In this document: piece by piece, positions 23,882 through 36,109 of the stretch
Position numbering within the stretch: the first letter of the stretch is position 1
Layout: the number at the start of each line of letters is the position of its first letter
Assembly (NCBI GenBank): GCA_015680905.1
Contig: CM027377.1
Span: forward strand, 3,310,501 to 3,374,500
DNA length: 64,000 bases
Direction of reading: 5' to 3'
Source of the DNA: Coptis chinensis
Lineage: Eukaryota; Streptophyta; Magnoliopsida; Ranunculales; Ranunculaceae
Notes under the pieces: generated by a model
The model's input: only the letters and a program-made list of their open reading frames with translations
The model's database searches: none
Told to the model about the DNA's origin: nothing
Program-made: the position numbers and the translations under genes

Positions 23882-26445
23882 ATGATGCTAGGCACATTAC
23901 CCATTTTGCCCCTTCCAGCTCCTCCTTTAGATGGAAACCTCGGCCCCATCCCTGCCTCCCAGGTCCCTGATAACCAACAGCAAAATGAAGAGGCTTCTGC
24001 CCCTGCACCTGCTCCGCCTGTTGCTACCCATACAAGAACTATTGGTATAATCCACCCTCCTCCTGACATCAGATCAATTGTTGATAAGACTGCACAGTTC
24101 GTTGCAAAGAATGGTCCCGACTTCGAGAAAAGAATCATTGCCAACAATGCAGGGAATGCCAAATTTAATTTCCTGAATGGCTCTGACCCATATCATGCCT
24201 ACTACCAACATCGCCTTTCCGAATTTCGTGCCCAGGTTCAGCAGCCAACCCTTGGACAGCCAGGCGACTCCTCAGCCCCTGCTGCTCCATCTACCATTGA
24301 TGGCGACGAATCGGTTATCGCAGAAGCAGCCAAACCCGATCCGTCTGCCCAGTTTAGACCTGTACCTAAAAAGCTTGCACCTCCAGAGGCTGAACAGTAT
24401 ACTGTTCGGCTTCCAGAAGGCATTACTGGTGAAGAAATGGATATTATAAAGCTTACTGCACAATTTGTAGCTCGAAATGGGAAGTCTTTCTTGACAGGAT
24501 TGACGAGTAGAGAGAATAGCAACTCCCTGTTCCATTTTCTCAAGCCAACCCATAGTATGTTCATGTTCTTTACTGCACTTGCTGATGCCTACTCGAAGGT
24601 GTTGATGCCTCCCACGGGACTGACTGATAAATTGAAGAGTAGTGTGACTGATATGACAACTGTTCTTGAACGATGCTTACACCGTCTTGAATGGGAACGG
24701 TTTCAAGATCAGGCTAGACAGAAAGCTGAAGATGAGATTGAGCAAGAGAGGATGCAGATGGCAATGATTGATTGGCATGATTTTGTTGTAGTGGAGACAA
24801 TCGAGTTTGCAGATGACGAGGATGAAGAGCTTCCTCCACCAATGACTTTGGAAGAGGTTATTAGGAGGAGCAAAGTTTCTGCTACCGATGAAGATATGCC
24901 GGAGGTTATTGAGCCTGGAAGGGAAGCAGATATGGAGATGGATGAAGAAGAGGTGCAGCTTGTTGAGGAGGGCATGAAGGCAGCCAGTCTTGAAGAGAAC
25001 CATGACGAGAAGAAGAGTGAGAGAAAGGCAGCTGCACCCGAGGAGCCAGAAGCACCAATGAGAATTGTGAAGAACTGGAAGAGGCCGGAAGAAAGGATTC
25101 CTGCAGAAAGAGACCCAACAAAATTTGTAGTTTCCCCTATTACTGGGGAGTTGATTCCCATCAGCGAGATGGCAGAGCACATGAGGATTTCTCTAATTGA
25201 TCCCAAGTACAAAGAGCAAAAGGAGAGGATGATGGCTAAGATTCGGGAAACGACACTTGCCCAGGATGACGAGATATCAAGGAACATTGTGGGGCTTGCA
25301 CGAACTCGTCCTGATATATTTGGTACTACAGAGGAAGAAGTTTCTAATGCTGTCAAGGCTGAGATTGAGAAGAAAAAAGAAGAGCAACCAAAGCAGGTTA
25401 TATGGGACGGTCATACAGGAAGCATTGGAAGAACTGCAAACCAGGCAATGTCTCAGAATATATCTGGGGAGGAGCAAGCTGATGGTGCTAACAATGAAGT
25501 AAGGGCTTTACCCGGAGTTTCTGCCCTTCCTCTAAGATCTGGCATGCCTTCCGTCCGCCCTCTCCCTCCACCACCTGGTCTAACCCTAAACATGCCTCGC
25601 ATGTTACCAAACACCATGCAGTATTCTACTCCAGTTGGTGGGCACCCTGTTCCTCCTACACAAAGGCCCCCTATGATGACCCTTAATTCATCGCTAAGGC
25701 CACCTCCTCCTCCATTGTCAATGCCCTCTGGGCAACAGTCACATATGCTGGTCCGACCACCCCCACTTGCTCCATCAATTTCTATGAATCATCCAAACAT
25801 GCATGTGCCACCCCCACCTGGATCCCAGTTCACTCCTCTTGGAGGTCCTCGATTTAATGTCCCTCATCCCATTCCACCACCTCCCATGAACATGATTCCA
25901 CCACCTCCCTTGCCTCATGGAATGCCTCCACCGCCACCTGATGAAGCTCCTCCTCCACTGCCAGATGAACCGGAGCCAAAGCGGCAGAGGGTTGATGATT
26001 CTTCGCTTATATCAGAGGATCAGTTCTTGGCTCAACATCCAGTAATGAACTTTTTATTAGTAGTTCATTTTTATATTTTTTTCTCTTGCTGTTGCTATCT
26101 AGTCTTGTTTTGAGTCAGAGTTTATTTATCTGTTTATCTGATCAGTTTGTTTTTCATTTACGTCCTACCTTCCAGGGACCTGTTCGTATTACTGTGTCTG
26201 TTCCTAATGTTGATGAAGGGAACTTGAAAGGCCAAAATCTGGAGATTACAATACAGGCCTTATCTGAGACTATTGGCAGTCTAAAGGAGAAAATCGCTGG
26301 AGAGGTTCAGCTTCCTGCCAATAAACAGAAACTGAGTGGACGAGCTGGTTTTCTGAAAGACAATCTGTCACTTGCATATTATAATATTGTAGCTGGAGAA
26401 ACACTTACTCTTGCTCTAAGAGAACGTGGGGGCAGAAAGAGATGA
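23882..26445 (+). CDS. SF3A1: Splicing factor 3A subunit 1 (SF3a120/PRP21)
   Basis: SF3A1 is a U2 snRNP subunit in the nucleus that acts in branch-site recognition and prespliceosome assembly. Two coding exons, 23882-26041 and 26176-26445, give 809 residues, close to the usual plant size of about 785. There are two SURP (SWAP) modules. The first is near residues 57-115 (IIHPPPDIRSIVDKTAQFV, DPYHAYYQHRL). The second follows YTVRLPEGITGEEMDIIKL (KLTAQFVARNGKSFL, FLKPTHSMFMFF). An acidic region (DWHDFVVVETIEF) and a conserved block with DPTKFVVSPITGELIP and TTLAQDDEISRNIVGLAR follow, then a proline-rich stretch. The second exon is the ubiquitin-like domain ending in RERGGRKR, the usual SF3A1 tail. 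The start chosen is MMLGTLPILPLPAPPLDG. A 5' UTR exon ending at 23084 and a 5' UTR intron to about 23803 are inferred from splice signals. Confidence 0.95.
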
Positions 26446-29400
26446 ATCGTTTTTACCGGCAGGCTCTAAAAGGTTGATGTGCAATATTTTTTGTTTGCAT
26501 TGTGGAAGCAATCCAGTAGAGAAGTCTGTTCCAGTACACTTTCTCTTTGTGATGTTCACATGGAATTTTATTTTTATTATGTTGCTAGGATATTGATATG
26601 GAGACACGATTTTTTTGTTGTAAACTGATGGTAAGTGTGGTAATACTACAGATTGGCATCCAGGCGAGTGTAGCTTATGGATTGCAAAGATGCAAAATCC
26701 CATTTGCTTAAGGGGGAGTAGTTATGGAGGCTTATTCTACTATTTATCACAAGATTTTCTATCACTTTAGTACTTGTGTTTTTAATACTAGTGATGCATC
26801 AAATTTATATTTACTCAAAAGCACTCTTTTTTTGGAGGCACCCATACTTTCTATTTTCTTACCATCTTAATGATCTGCAGGCAATGCACTCTGATGAAGA
26901 TATTAGGATTGAAGGTTTGGCTCTATTTAATGCAGAAATGTAATGCCTAGATGGAGAAATAGAAAGAAGTGACCCTCTTTGCCTCTTTTAAACGCATGAT
27001 GTTTATGTTAGGTTTTGACAATGTAATCATCTTTGCCTACATTAGCATGCCCAGGTTAGGTTTAGGTTGTATGGTGTTTATTACCAGCTCTTAGCAAGAG
27101 ATTTTTGTACCATTGAGCACCTCTTTACTTCCTTCTTTGTCCTTGGCTCTGTGTTGCGTGTCTTTTTTATTCGAGAAGGGCATACACAAGTTTAAAAGGC
27201 TTTGACCGTTAACTGTATTCCTTTTAATACAAATTCTAGTGCACCAATCAAGCCAGTGTAGAATACTATTGATTAAAGTTTGGGATTCTTTATTGAATTC
27301 GCCATTCTGGTTCTTTTTGCAGCATTTTTAGACTTGAGGGTGTGAAGATGCACCTAGGTGTCGAGGTTTCTCAATTTGTTTTAAATTCTTCTTTATCCTG
27401 CTTACCTTTTATCGACCTTTTTTGTTAATATAAAAATGTTCTCTCGTCAGTAATGTGCCCTTCTAATTTTGAAAGCAAGAGTTGCAGGGAGTACTTACAC
27501 TGCAGACAGGCCCTGAGATAAGTATTTAATGAATGAACTTTCATCAGTAGTTGGTATCATGATGTCTATGAGTTTCTTCGATATCTATATTTCCGTTCTT
27601 TTACCTGCTGAACTTTTTATTAGCAGCCAGAAATAGTAAAGTAGTTCTATTAGGAGGGTCAGTTGTAAGGCCAAGGGTTTTCTGGCTCCCCCATTTTACA
27701 AGGTAATCTTGGCTGTGTTATCCAAGTGATTTTTGTTTTGAGCTTGTTGTGTGGTTTCATTGGTTAACTCTGGTTTATGTCTAAACGTTGCCAGTTCTTC
27801 CATTCATCACCCGCAGTCATCTCATTTTTCTTCGTGCTTGCTAAGCTGGGCTTTTGGTTTTGGATCTTTTGGTCATACGGGCAGTGCTTGCCTAGGCTAT
27901 TTGATGTGGGAGTATTTTATTTGGTGTGTCAGTAATGGTTTGGTACTCTATTTAGCATCTTTAGTTGCAATTGAAAACGGTGTTGTGGTACTTTACTTGG
28001 CATCATTCTGTACACCGCTCTTCTATTGTGTGGTGGATGTAAAATTGATTCCATTTAATGAAAGGTATGCTTGGGTGTGTTTTTTTTCTCTGTTTTGGAA
28101 ACACATAATAGACGTTCATTTATGAACTGTTCGACAGTCTTGCGGTTGTTCGCTTTTTCCTTGTTGTTGGAGTTGCTTCTCCCAGAGAGCAATTCAGTTT
28201 AATCTTAGAACTTCTTCAGAGAAATTAGATTTTGTTAACGGGAAAGAGAGACTGATTGATAATGGTTGTCTTTTGTAACCTTCTGTTCTGATATTTTTCT
28301 GAAACACCAACGTTTTGGAACCTATAGGCTATAAGCGCTGTAGCTTTTAGGTTTGTCGGCCTTCATGAGAGGGATTTCTACATTTTTTTTTGGGTAAACT
28401 GCACTTGATTTATTTCACATTGCGAAAAGTACGTACGCAATTGAGTCGTTATAAACTAAACTAAATACTATATGGAGATTAACTATCCAAGACACCATAT
28501 AGAAGTGTCCCAAACTCCCAAATACATTGGAGATGGTGATTCTGGTAGATGTTCACATTCATCGTTGGTTGATCCCTCCGAATGCCATCACTGGCTTGAC
28601 CAGATGCAATTTTTGCTTCCACCGCAATTTTTAATTAACCTTTCTTTATCTTTAATTTCGAAGCACCCAATAAAAAATCAAATGGGCAATGAGTGTAGCT
28701 GTTCCTGTATAGGGTGCAGCGAAAACTTTTCCTAAAATGGGAAAGATATATATAAGTTAAATTTTAGCTTTTACCAAAAGGATATCCCTAAATTATTGGG
28801 ATGAGTGGTTCAATTTTAATAGAGATCGGAGCCAATTGTAATTAATAAATAGGAGAGATGTAATTTAAATAAAAACAAAAAGGTGGTTCTAAAATCTTAA
28901 AATGGGTTTGTTTTCGATTTTGGGCTATCATATAGTGTAGATCTCGAAGATCCAAAAATCAAATGGGCTCGAGTGTAGCTGTTCCTGTATAGGGATATCC
29001 TCTAGACTGTTGGCGGGCAATGTTTCCATAAACTGTTATCTAGACTCTAGACTAGATATAATCATGAATTGTCATAAAATTGGAAACAAAATCATTATGT
29101 GATGTCGAACTATATGTCCACATCTGTGTAAGAAATGAAGTTGATAGTCATTCGTAAAGCGCCCTTTAGACAGATTCCTTTTGAGCAGGTGCCTAACTTC
29201 TCTTGTTTAGACTTTAGAGTGTCGTTCTCTATTTTTGTACTCCTGTTTATGTATTTGGTTCGAGGAACCTAACTTCCTTCAGTTCCTGGAAATCTGGAGC
29301 ATTCTTGTGAACATAGAACACAGAATCGGTTGATACCCAACGATTCTGTAAGCAAAGCAACAAAAACCAGGGGGATTATATATTTTTTAAATTCAAAGCG

Positions 29401-29579
29401 AAATCAATTGTTTCTTTCATAATAATCTCGCGTTTGCTTTTCAAGCCCTGGACAGGGTCGTAAGCCCTGATGACCTCAAGACTCAAGCTGTACACAACAG
29501 TTTGATTAACAAAATGAAATTATACATATAAAAACAAAAGGGCGAACCCCCAGCTGTTGATATTAACATCTTTCACTTT
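26446..29579. other. 3.1-kb spacer between SF3A1 and the DHHC gene
   Basis: The left part is the SF3A1 3' UTR. The remainder is T-rich on the plus strand with scattered short ORFs (for example 27751-28125 and 28472-28735). None shows a recognisable domain or splice context. One short direct repeat is listed separately. A non-coding transcript cannot be excluded. Confidence 0.5.
28674..29000. repeat. Pair of short direct repeats about 280 bp apart
   Basis: A segment reading ATCAAATGGGC, a few variable bases, then GAGTGTAGCTGTTCCTGTAT and AGGG occurs near 28676-28713 and again near 28957-28993. The copies are nearly identical apart from a small internal difference. They could be the ends of a small insertion or a local duplication. 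Confidence 0.7.
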
Positions 29580-31952
29580 TTATGAGGCCTTCTTAGTTCT
29601 CGAAAAACTTGAAAAGAATCGTGAAGTAGAATACGAGCAACCAAAAAACCGACGAAGATTCTGACAATCCCTTTCTCCAACCACTTCATCTATGGGCGAA
29701 CTCAAATGACTTAGATAAGTCTTGCCCTCGTATATGAAGAAAAGTTGCTGCCACAGTAGCACACTTAGCCCAATCTCCACTGAAAGACTGGCAACAAATA
29801 GATAAACAAGAACAAGTTCTCTTGCGGATAAAAGAACAGTAGAATACATAAAAGCAAGAACAACCTCTTTCACAAAATTCCAAAAAACTACTGAATCGCC
29901 AGATGCAGTTAAACGACCAATAGACTCGTAAGCCAAGGGAGGCCAAAGATGAAAAACCGCATAAGCAGACAAGATGGAAACATATAATGTACTGATGATT
30001 GCTGAAAACAGGAAGGAAATGAAATGTCGATGATTTGCAGCACCCACACAATTTCCAATCTGAAGAGGAATTAAAACTGTTTTAAAATATATTTAAATAA
30101 AATGGAATAGGCAAACAGTAGGCGTGCATAAAAGTTTATTTTTTTTTCACTAAATCGTGCATAAAAGTTCATGAAAGCATTGAGTTTACTTGCCAACCAT
30201 CTATCTTAGGCCCTTGGAAGCTTATGAACAAGATGTGCAAAGTTTTATCTGCCTGAGACTTCTCTTGATGTAGTAACTTGGTGTGGCCTAAGCAAATCTA
30301 AAAATGACCCTTTGAACAGATAACTAAAGTAAAGTTGGGAGAATTTGCAGCAAGGTCGAAACTTTTGATTTCATGAGTTGTCAGGTTAAGTAGGTTTCAG
30401 AACTTGATCAACATAAAGAGTCAACTGGAACATACTTATGTGGCAGTCATAAGGTATAACAGAAGGTCCAGTTAATACACAAGAATCACGAGTCTTATAA
30501 ATAATGACTTGCTAAGTGTAGTTTCTGGAATCCCTATGCTATGGCACAACAAAGTAAGTAATATTCTCATCTTTACTAAATGAAACTGTGTACACTTGCA
30601 CAAAGAAGAATGCTCTCATGCAAATAATGCATAGTTGGTCAAGGTGAGGGTGGACTAATTTAATACATCCATGAAATTAGTATTGTATAAGAACGACTTT
30701 CACAAAAAGTTATTAATGATAAGATCCACTAAATGAGAATAAATTAATTTGGGATATAATTTGCAGATTTGTTTTACGTTGTTGAGTTTCTCGTTGTGCA
30801 AAAGGAAAGACAAATAATACTTACAAATGGGCAATGATGATCCATGTCCAACACACACATTCCACAGGACCGGCAATGATGGGTTCTCGCTGACTTCGGT
30901 TTTGTACAAGAGGGACAGAAGCTGTAGTTCTCAAGCTCACCTTTCCCTACAACTAGATAGCTACCCCATAATATGCTTGGGGGTGCACCAGCTGAATGGA
31001 ATGCTGCGAGGCTGAAGCTAGAAATAGTACTTATAGACAAGATGACTATTACAATGCAGTGGAGGACGCCGCGAAAAGAACTGACTGAAAAAACAACTGG
31101 GTAAACTGCCCACACCCCACCACCTGTGATTTTAAGTTAGAAAAATAAATCAATACAATGCCAAATACCTCAATGTCAAGTATGAAGAGGAACATTAAAA
31201 ACTAATTAGAACCAAATTGCAATCTAGGTACAACGCTGTCACCGTGCTGGCTGGTTTGAGCTCAAGTCTGGTAATAACTCGCACAAATTTTACCAGCTAA
31301 ACTAAGTTAGCTCAAGTCAAACGGGTATCATCATTAGCACTTACACCACTCCCCTACCTTATATGTTATCCTCTTGATCAATTACACCGAGCTACTTGTA
31401 AGCTCTGATAAAAGTTGTGTCATGAAATTATAGGATATATCTCCCTTCCCTTGTCATTTTCACTACTATGTCCACAGAATTTTAGTTATAAAGCATGAAA
31501 CTGAAATTACTCAAAAAATTGTAACAACAAAAGGAACAAATTGTAGTTGCATACATATCACAAACATCATGAACAAAAGAAGTATGGATACAAAAGACCG
31601 GTCTCTCCAACGTCTCCATCTGAAGCTCTCTCTTCCATCTTTTCCAAGGTTTTGATTTGTAATGGCCCCACACCATCCACATTTGAAAACAGGAGTATAA
31701 GAAGATAAAGAAGCCGCAGTCCACAACCCCAACATGTTGTCTCAAGTCCCTCTGGCATGGAGGTAATACAGTGCTCCTCCTACACATGATCAAAGTATAT
31801 ATGATATCATTTAAAATGCCCAATCCAGATAAAGATCCATTCTTTATCATTTCAAAAAAAAATCCCTTTACTAATTTTGGGATGTGAATAAAAATTGTGA
31901 TGTGGAGTGAGGGAAAGAGGGGAGAAATAAGTACCTTGACTATATTGTCCAT
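29580..31952 (-). CDS. DHHC-type protein S-acyltransferase (PAT11-like), frame broken in exon 2
   Basis: DHHC S-acyltransferases attach palmitate to cysteines of membrane-associated proteins. Four exons on the minus strand: 31935-31952 (MDNIVK), 31555-31779, 30825-31123 and 29580-30059. Exon 3 holds the cysteine-rich catalytic domain [32 protein letters not shown], and exon 4 continues [13 protein letters not shown]. Hydrophobic segments flank it (for example [20 protein letters not shown]), and the tail has [23 protein letters not shown] and [13 protein letters not shown]. These features resemble Arabidopsis PAT11. In exon 2, [12 protein letters not shown] is in one frame, but the continuation [19 protein letters not shown] is in another. 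One base appears to be missing near 31707, and the exon length (225) is one short of what the phases need. An internal ATG (31735) in the downstream frame could start a shorter protein. Confidence 0.85.
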
Positions 31953-32187
31953 CTATCTTCTTCTTTGTTTTGGAGCTCAAGAAGAAGAAAGCTTCTTCCG
32001 CCTTTTGCGGGCAAATAGAACAGTTCCAGACTTCTAGTATAATTTGCCCCGTCCTAATTTTTGATTATTTACGTCAACTTGTTTCTTTTGTAGGGGCACA
32101 AACGTAAAATGACACATCTTTTTGTGGCTAGAACCTTAAAGTGTTATCCTTAACTGAGTGATATTTTTACACTCTGTGCTTTCTGAT
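31953..32187. promoter_or_regulatory. 235-bp shared promoter region between the DHHC gene and CCB3-like gene
   Basis: The two start codons, 31952 (minus) and 32188 (plus), point away from each other and are only 235 bp apart. The segment must hold both 5' UTRs and both promoters. It contains CT/GA-rich stretches next to the DHHC gene and a TTACGTCAAC motif at about 32069-32078 with an ACGT core. A bidirectional promoter is inferred from geometry. Confidence 0.6.
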
Positions 32188-34353
32188 ATGGCGACTTGTT
32201 CTTCCATTCATAGTCGCCTACAAATTAAAGGTAATATACATATTTATTTATTTTTCTGTTTCTTACTTGTAGAAGATTTGCTTTCTGTTTTTATTATCTA
32301 GTTTTTTTTTTTGGCTTTGTAGATGTTCCACATTTGATATCAAGGCAACGGAATCCTAGCAGTACTGTGAGTTCTACTCAATACTTGTACGTTTGTTTTG
32401 AATTATTGTTAGTATTGAAAATGATTTGATGAATGTTTGTGATATTACTAGTGTGCTTTTAGTTGTGGTTAGATAAAGGTTACAATTGCTGTTGTAGCTA
32501 TCCACAAAATGGCACACAAATACATCCCCCACTCACACACACGCACAAAAAATAATGCATTCATATCACTTCTAAATTGTACATATATGGAGTTGCTTCA
32601 TATATATATATGGTTGTTGAAATTTAAGTTCCACAGGCATGCTCTTAATTGTTGGAACATGAGGTGGTTTATAATAGACTCTCCTTGTAAGAATGTCATT
32701 ATGTGTAATTTTTGTTGTTTTTGAAATGTTATTTGCTTCGGCGTTTGTTTAGTTGGTTCAAGGGTCTTCAGGGTAGTCTGTGTTTGGTTGTCTAGAACTT
32801 GGTTCAAATGTATTAGTACACAAAACAGTAAATGTATTGAAAGAATCAAACAGTCATCGGCAATACTGATTTTCTTCCAAGTGGATGAAATTTGATCACC
32901 TTCAAGGGATCGGGGACGCATTATATATTTCAGGACTGAAATGTTAAATTCTGATTTTAGCCTCCTGGGGTAACATTTTTCATTATTTCAGCATTATAAT
33001 TTTTAATGTACAGACTGAGACCTCGCTCTCAACGATAGGATATTGGGGTGTAGAATATTTAGAAACAGTAAATTTAGAGTTCTAGTGCCTGGGTTGAGGT
33101 ACTTATGTCCGATGTTGGGTGCTTGGGTTTTTAACTGGTCTTTTTTGCAAAAGCAAGAAGTTCCACTTCTTGAAGATTTATCTTTATGCCTCATGCTGGT
33201 TTAGTTCCAAGGAACTTCTTTGATTCTCATCTTAATCGTCGACTGCTTTATCAATGAACTCTTTGCACCATTATACCTCATTGTGATTCTTGCATTGTAT
33301 ATATTTCATATGTCTACATGAGCAATTAAAATGATGTTTGACAGTGCATTTCATATGTTTCATTTCACTTATTTGATTCATCTACATCTCTTTGTATGTC
33401 CATGCTGCCTGACTCCACGTTTAAACATGGCTACCGTCCAATTGGAAACTCAGAACTGGAATTCCAGTAGATGTTAAGCTTAGTTGAAAGGCATGCCGAA
33501 TGCATGTAAATTTGAAAATAGAAGCGACTTGATGCGCGGCACTCATTCGTGAAATTAAATAAACCAATCAAAATTTAGACTTCTAGAATCATGTTGATCT
33601 AGGGGACAATCTCCACATACAGAGCACATATTCTTCTTTATATGGGAAGCAAAGAATAAGAGTTTATTTTATTCATTTGTTATTCTTGTTAATCGTCCCA
33701 TTCACAGTTATTTCTGAGCTGCATTTCCTTTTGTTATCTGCCTTTATAATCACTGAGTAATGCTGTTGAGCACATCTTCTAAATAAGTATTCAAATGCCT
33801 GATACACCTTTTTTTACAGGAAAGTTTCAGATTTCTTAAAAGGAACTCACTCAAAGTTTCAGCAGATCTACGTTGCAGTACGTACTTGCCCTTGGGTTTT
33901 ACGACGTCTTCCCTCATTGATCCTTTGTCTTCAGATGCAACCATCTTAAATCAACCAGTGGAGGTGTCTGGTATTGCACCTAATTTGATCAGTCATATAA
34001 CAGTAAATTCACATGCTGTCTATGAGTACATGCAGTTACTAACACTAGCGGATCTGGACCCTGCAACGGCAAAGCTAGCAATTGGCATCCTGGGACCTTT
34101 ATTTTCAGCATTTTCTTTTCTGTTCATCGTTAGAATAGTTATGTCCTGGTACCCCAAGCTTCCTGTAGGTAAATTCCCATACATACTAGCTTATGCACCG
34201 ACAGAACCGATTCTCATCCCAACAAGGAAGTTGATTCCACCCGTTGGAGGAGTGGATGTAACTCCAGTAGTATGGTTTGGATTGATCAGTTTTTTAAGTG
34301 AAATTTTGGTTGGTCCCCAGGGGCTTCTCAAACTCCTGTCTCAACAAGTTTAG
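32188..34353 (+). CDS. CCB3: YGGT-family chloroplast protein, CCB3 (YlmG3)-like
   Basis: CCB3 is a thylakoid membrane protein of the YGGT family that takes part in haem attachment to cytochrome b6 in the cytochrome b6f complex. Three exons fit in phase: 32188-32230, 32323-32366 and 33820-34353, giving 206 residues. The N-terminus (MATCSSIHSRLQIK followed by basic and serine-rich sequence) looks like a chloroplast transit peptide. The conserved part is LDPATAKLAIGILGPLFSAF, FIVRIVMSWYPKLPVGKFPY, AYAPTEPILIPTRKLIPPVG, GVDVTPVVWFGLISFLSEIL and VGPQGLLKLLSQQV, with at least two membrane segments. The other plant YlmG paralogues are alternatives, but the GVDVTPVVWFGL...GPQGLL ending favours CCB3. 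The 1.45-kb second intron holds nothing recognised. Confidence 0.85.
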
Positions 34354-34575
34354 TTGTACCATAGAATGTACCAGATATAATAAGAGACGATTTTGTTCTT
34401 GTCCATTCTTCAATCTATATATATATTGTAAAAAGAAGGGAATGTGAAAATTTTCACCTTTTTTTTTGTTCAAATCCAGTGCCCAATGCAGAGGTGAAAA
34501 TGAGGGTGACTATTTTCCCAAATCATTACCAGGGTGAAACCTACAACCGAGATAGTGGCTGACTTATAAATTTCA

Positions 34576-34739
34576 GACGGGATGTTAGATTCTGTCTCGT
34601 GTGTTTTTTTTCCGGACGGAATGTTTCATTCCGTCTCGCATTTTTTTCGATTTTTTTTCAAAACATTCCGTCTTGCCTGTTTTTTCGGTTTTTTTTTTTA
34701 ACTTCAGACAAAACACCAGACAGGATATTACATTCCGTT
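34576..34739. repeat. Three copies of a short palindrome behind CCB3
   Basis: At 34615-34635 there is a perfect palindrome with arms GACGGAATG and CATTCCGTC around a TTT loop. Degenerate copies occur at 34576-34596 and 34719-34739, and a lone half-site (ACATTCCGTCTTG) lies at about 34664. T-rich stretches separate them. Related words (GGATTCCGTCTGAATGT) occur near 44753. Confidence 0.75.
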
Positions 34740-35028
34740 TCGATCAAAAAGTCTCCAAACGGCTGTAATTTCACTTTGTTTTTCACTAAAACGGTGATAA
34801 GAGAGAAAAATAATGGTTAGGTGGAAGTGATAAGAGGAGAAAAATATTGAGTTTCATTGGGAATGCTCTATATTGTACATGCTCTAGTTCTCCAATGAGA
34901 CAGTGATGGACACATAACAACAGCGTCACATGCCCCAAAACGAGTCATAGCCTCTAAAAGTCTGAACAGAACCTTTTATATATGGGGTAAATAATCAGAG
35001 TATGTGATGTCAACTCAAACAAAAAACA

Positions 35029-35091
35029 GGCCCAATAATGGAAATAATTTTGCCTAGTAAATGGGCCCCACCTATTCCTAAAATAGGCCCA
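35029..35091 (+). promoter_or_regulatory. Cluster of GGCCCA/TGGGCC boxes upstream of DWF1
   Basis: GGCCCA at 35029-35034 and 35086-35091 and TGGGCC at 35062-35067 lie within 63 bp. They sit about 1 kb upstream of the DWF1 ATG, which fits a promoter in front of a 5' UTR intron. TCP-class factors are the known binders of such site II boxes. The link to DWF1 is inferred. Confidence 0.4.
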
Positions 35092-36109
35092 ATATTCTCA
35101 TTTCACTTCACTCACCAGAGTGAGTGGTGGCGCTGGCAATTGGTAAAAAGTTGCACATCTTAGAATTTGGTTTCACATTATCATATATAATATAATAAAT
35201 GTAAGATTCGATGTGTTTTCGAGATCTGTGTTGAGATCTAGATTCCGTGGTCACATGTGTTTTTTCTGAGATATCAACGTGATTGCCAGCGAATCTATAC
35301 CCCTTTTGTTTTGTTTTCTTGTTGCCATTTTTCTGCAATATATTAATAAATTAATTAATAATAATAATTTTCTCTCTCATGGAAATTAAACTATATACAA
35401 GTCATGTTGCTTCATTATTATCAGCTTCGATCTTTTATTTTCTGATTCCTACATTAGTTCATTCAGGTGCTGATTCATTTTCATTTGTTTGTTTAATTTA
35501 CCAATGCTTACTTACTGTTTATTTATTTGATTTTTTTTTTTTTTTTTGCATAATGTTAATGGGAAGCATCTTTAGTTAATTAATAATCATAGATCTTTAC
35601 ATGAAAAAGTTTTTTTTTTTTTTGTTAGTGTCTTTTTTAGATTGATTAGGAGGATCTTTATTTGTAGATGCTTATATGGAGTTAGTACTAAGATAAGGTC
35701 TCATAGCTTTATATTTCTTCATAGATCACAATGCGAGAAAATTGGGAGTGTTTGGATGGTGGAGGGAAAATAATTATATATTTTTTCAATTTTTTGGCAA
35801 ATTTGGATGTGGTCAATCTTTGTAGGGGAGAAAATGAGATTGAACTCGATACGATTAATTCCTTAGTGTTCATAGTTCCACACTTCCTTCCACTAAGTAG
35901 TATGTTTTGAACACTTGAGTAGCAGAAGTAGTGTGTGGTGTGTGGTTCCTGATCCCTGACCCGAAATAAGTATGTTGATTTATGTATTGAAGCTCATTTT
36001 GGCCAGAACTGGTTACTGTTTCATAGACTCTATATTGGAATGTTATATCCTGCTGTTAGCTAATAATCTTAGGTTGTACATTGCAGAAAAGGGTTTTTAG
36101 GTTTCTACC

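Larger units (their letters stand above)
34354..36109. other. Spacer with CCB3 3' UTR, repeats and DWF1 promoter/5' UTR
   Basis: The left part holds a repeat-rich segment with palindromes (separate entry). The middle has site II boxes (separate entry). The right end shows a likely 5' UTR splice acceptor (acattgcag near 36085) shortly before the DWF1 ATG, so DWF1 probably has a 5' UTR intron of up to about 0.9 kb. No other gene was recognised. Confidence 0.5.

Noticed and set aside
24709-25356. 215-codon serine-rich minus-strand frame inside SF3A1
   Set aside because: It is the antisense shadow of the acidic and Lys/Glu-rich SF3A1 coding region, with no independent support.
27751-28125. 124-codon frame in the SF3A1 to DHHC spacer
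   Set aside because: The hydrophobic composition comes from T-rich DNA. There is no domain, no splice context and no similarity I recognise.
28472-28735. 87-codon frame in the same spacer
   Set aside because: No recognisable family. It overlaps the short direct repeat and looks like chance.
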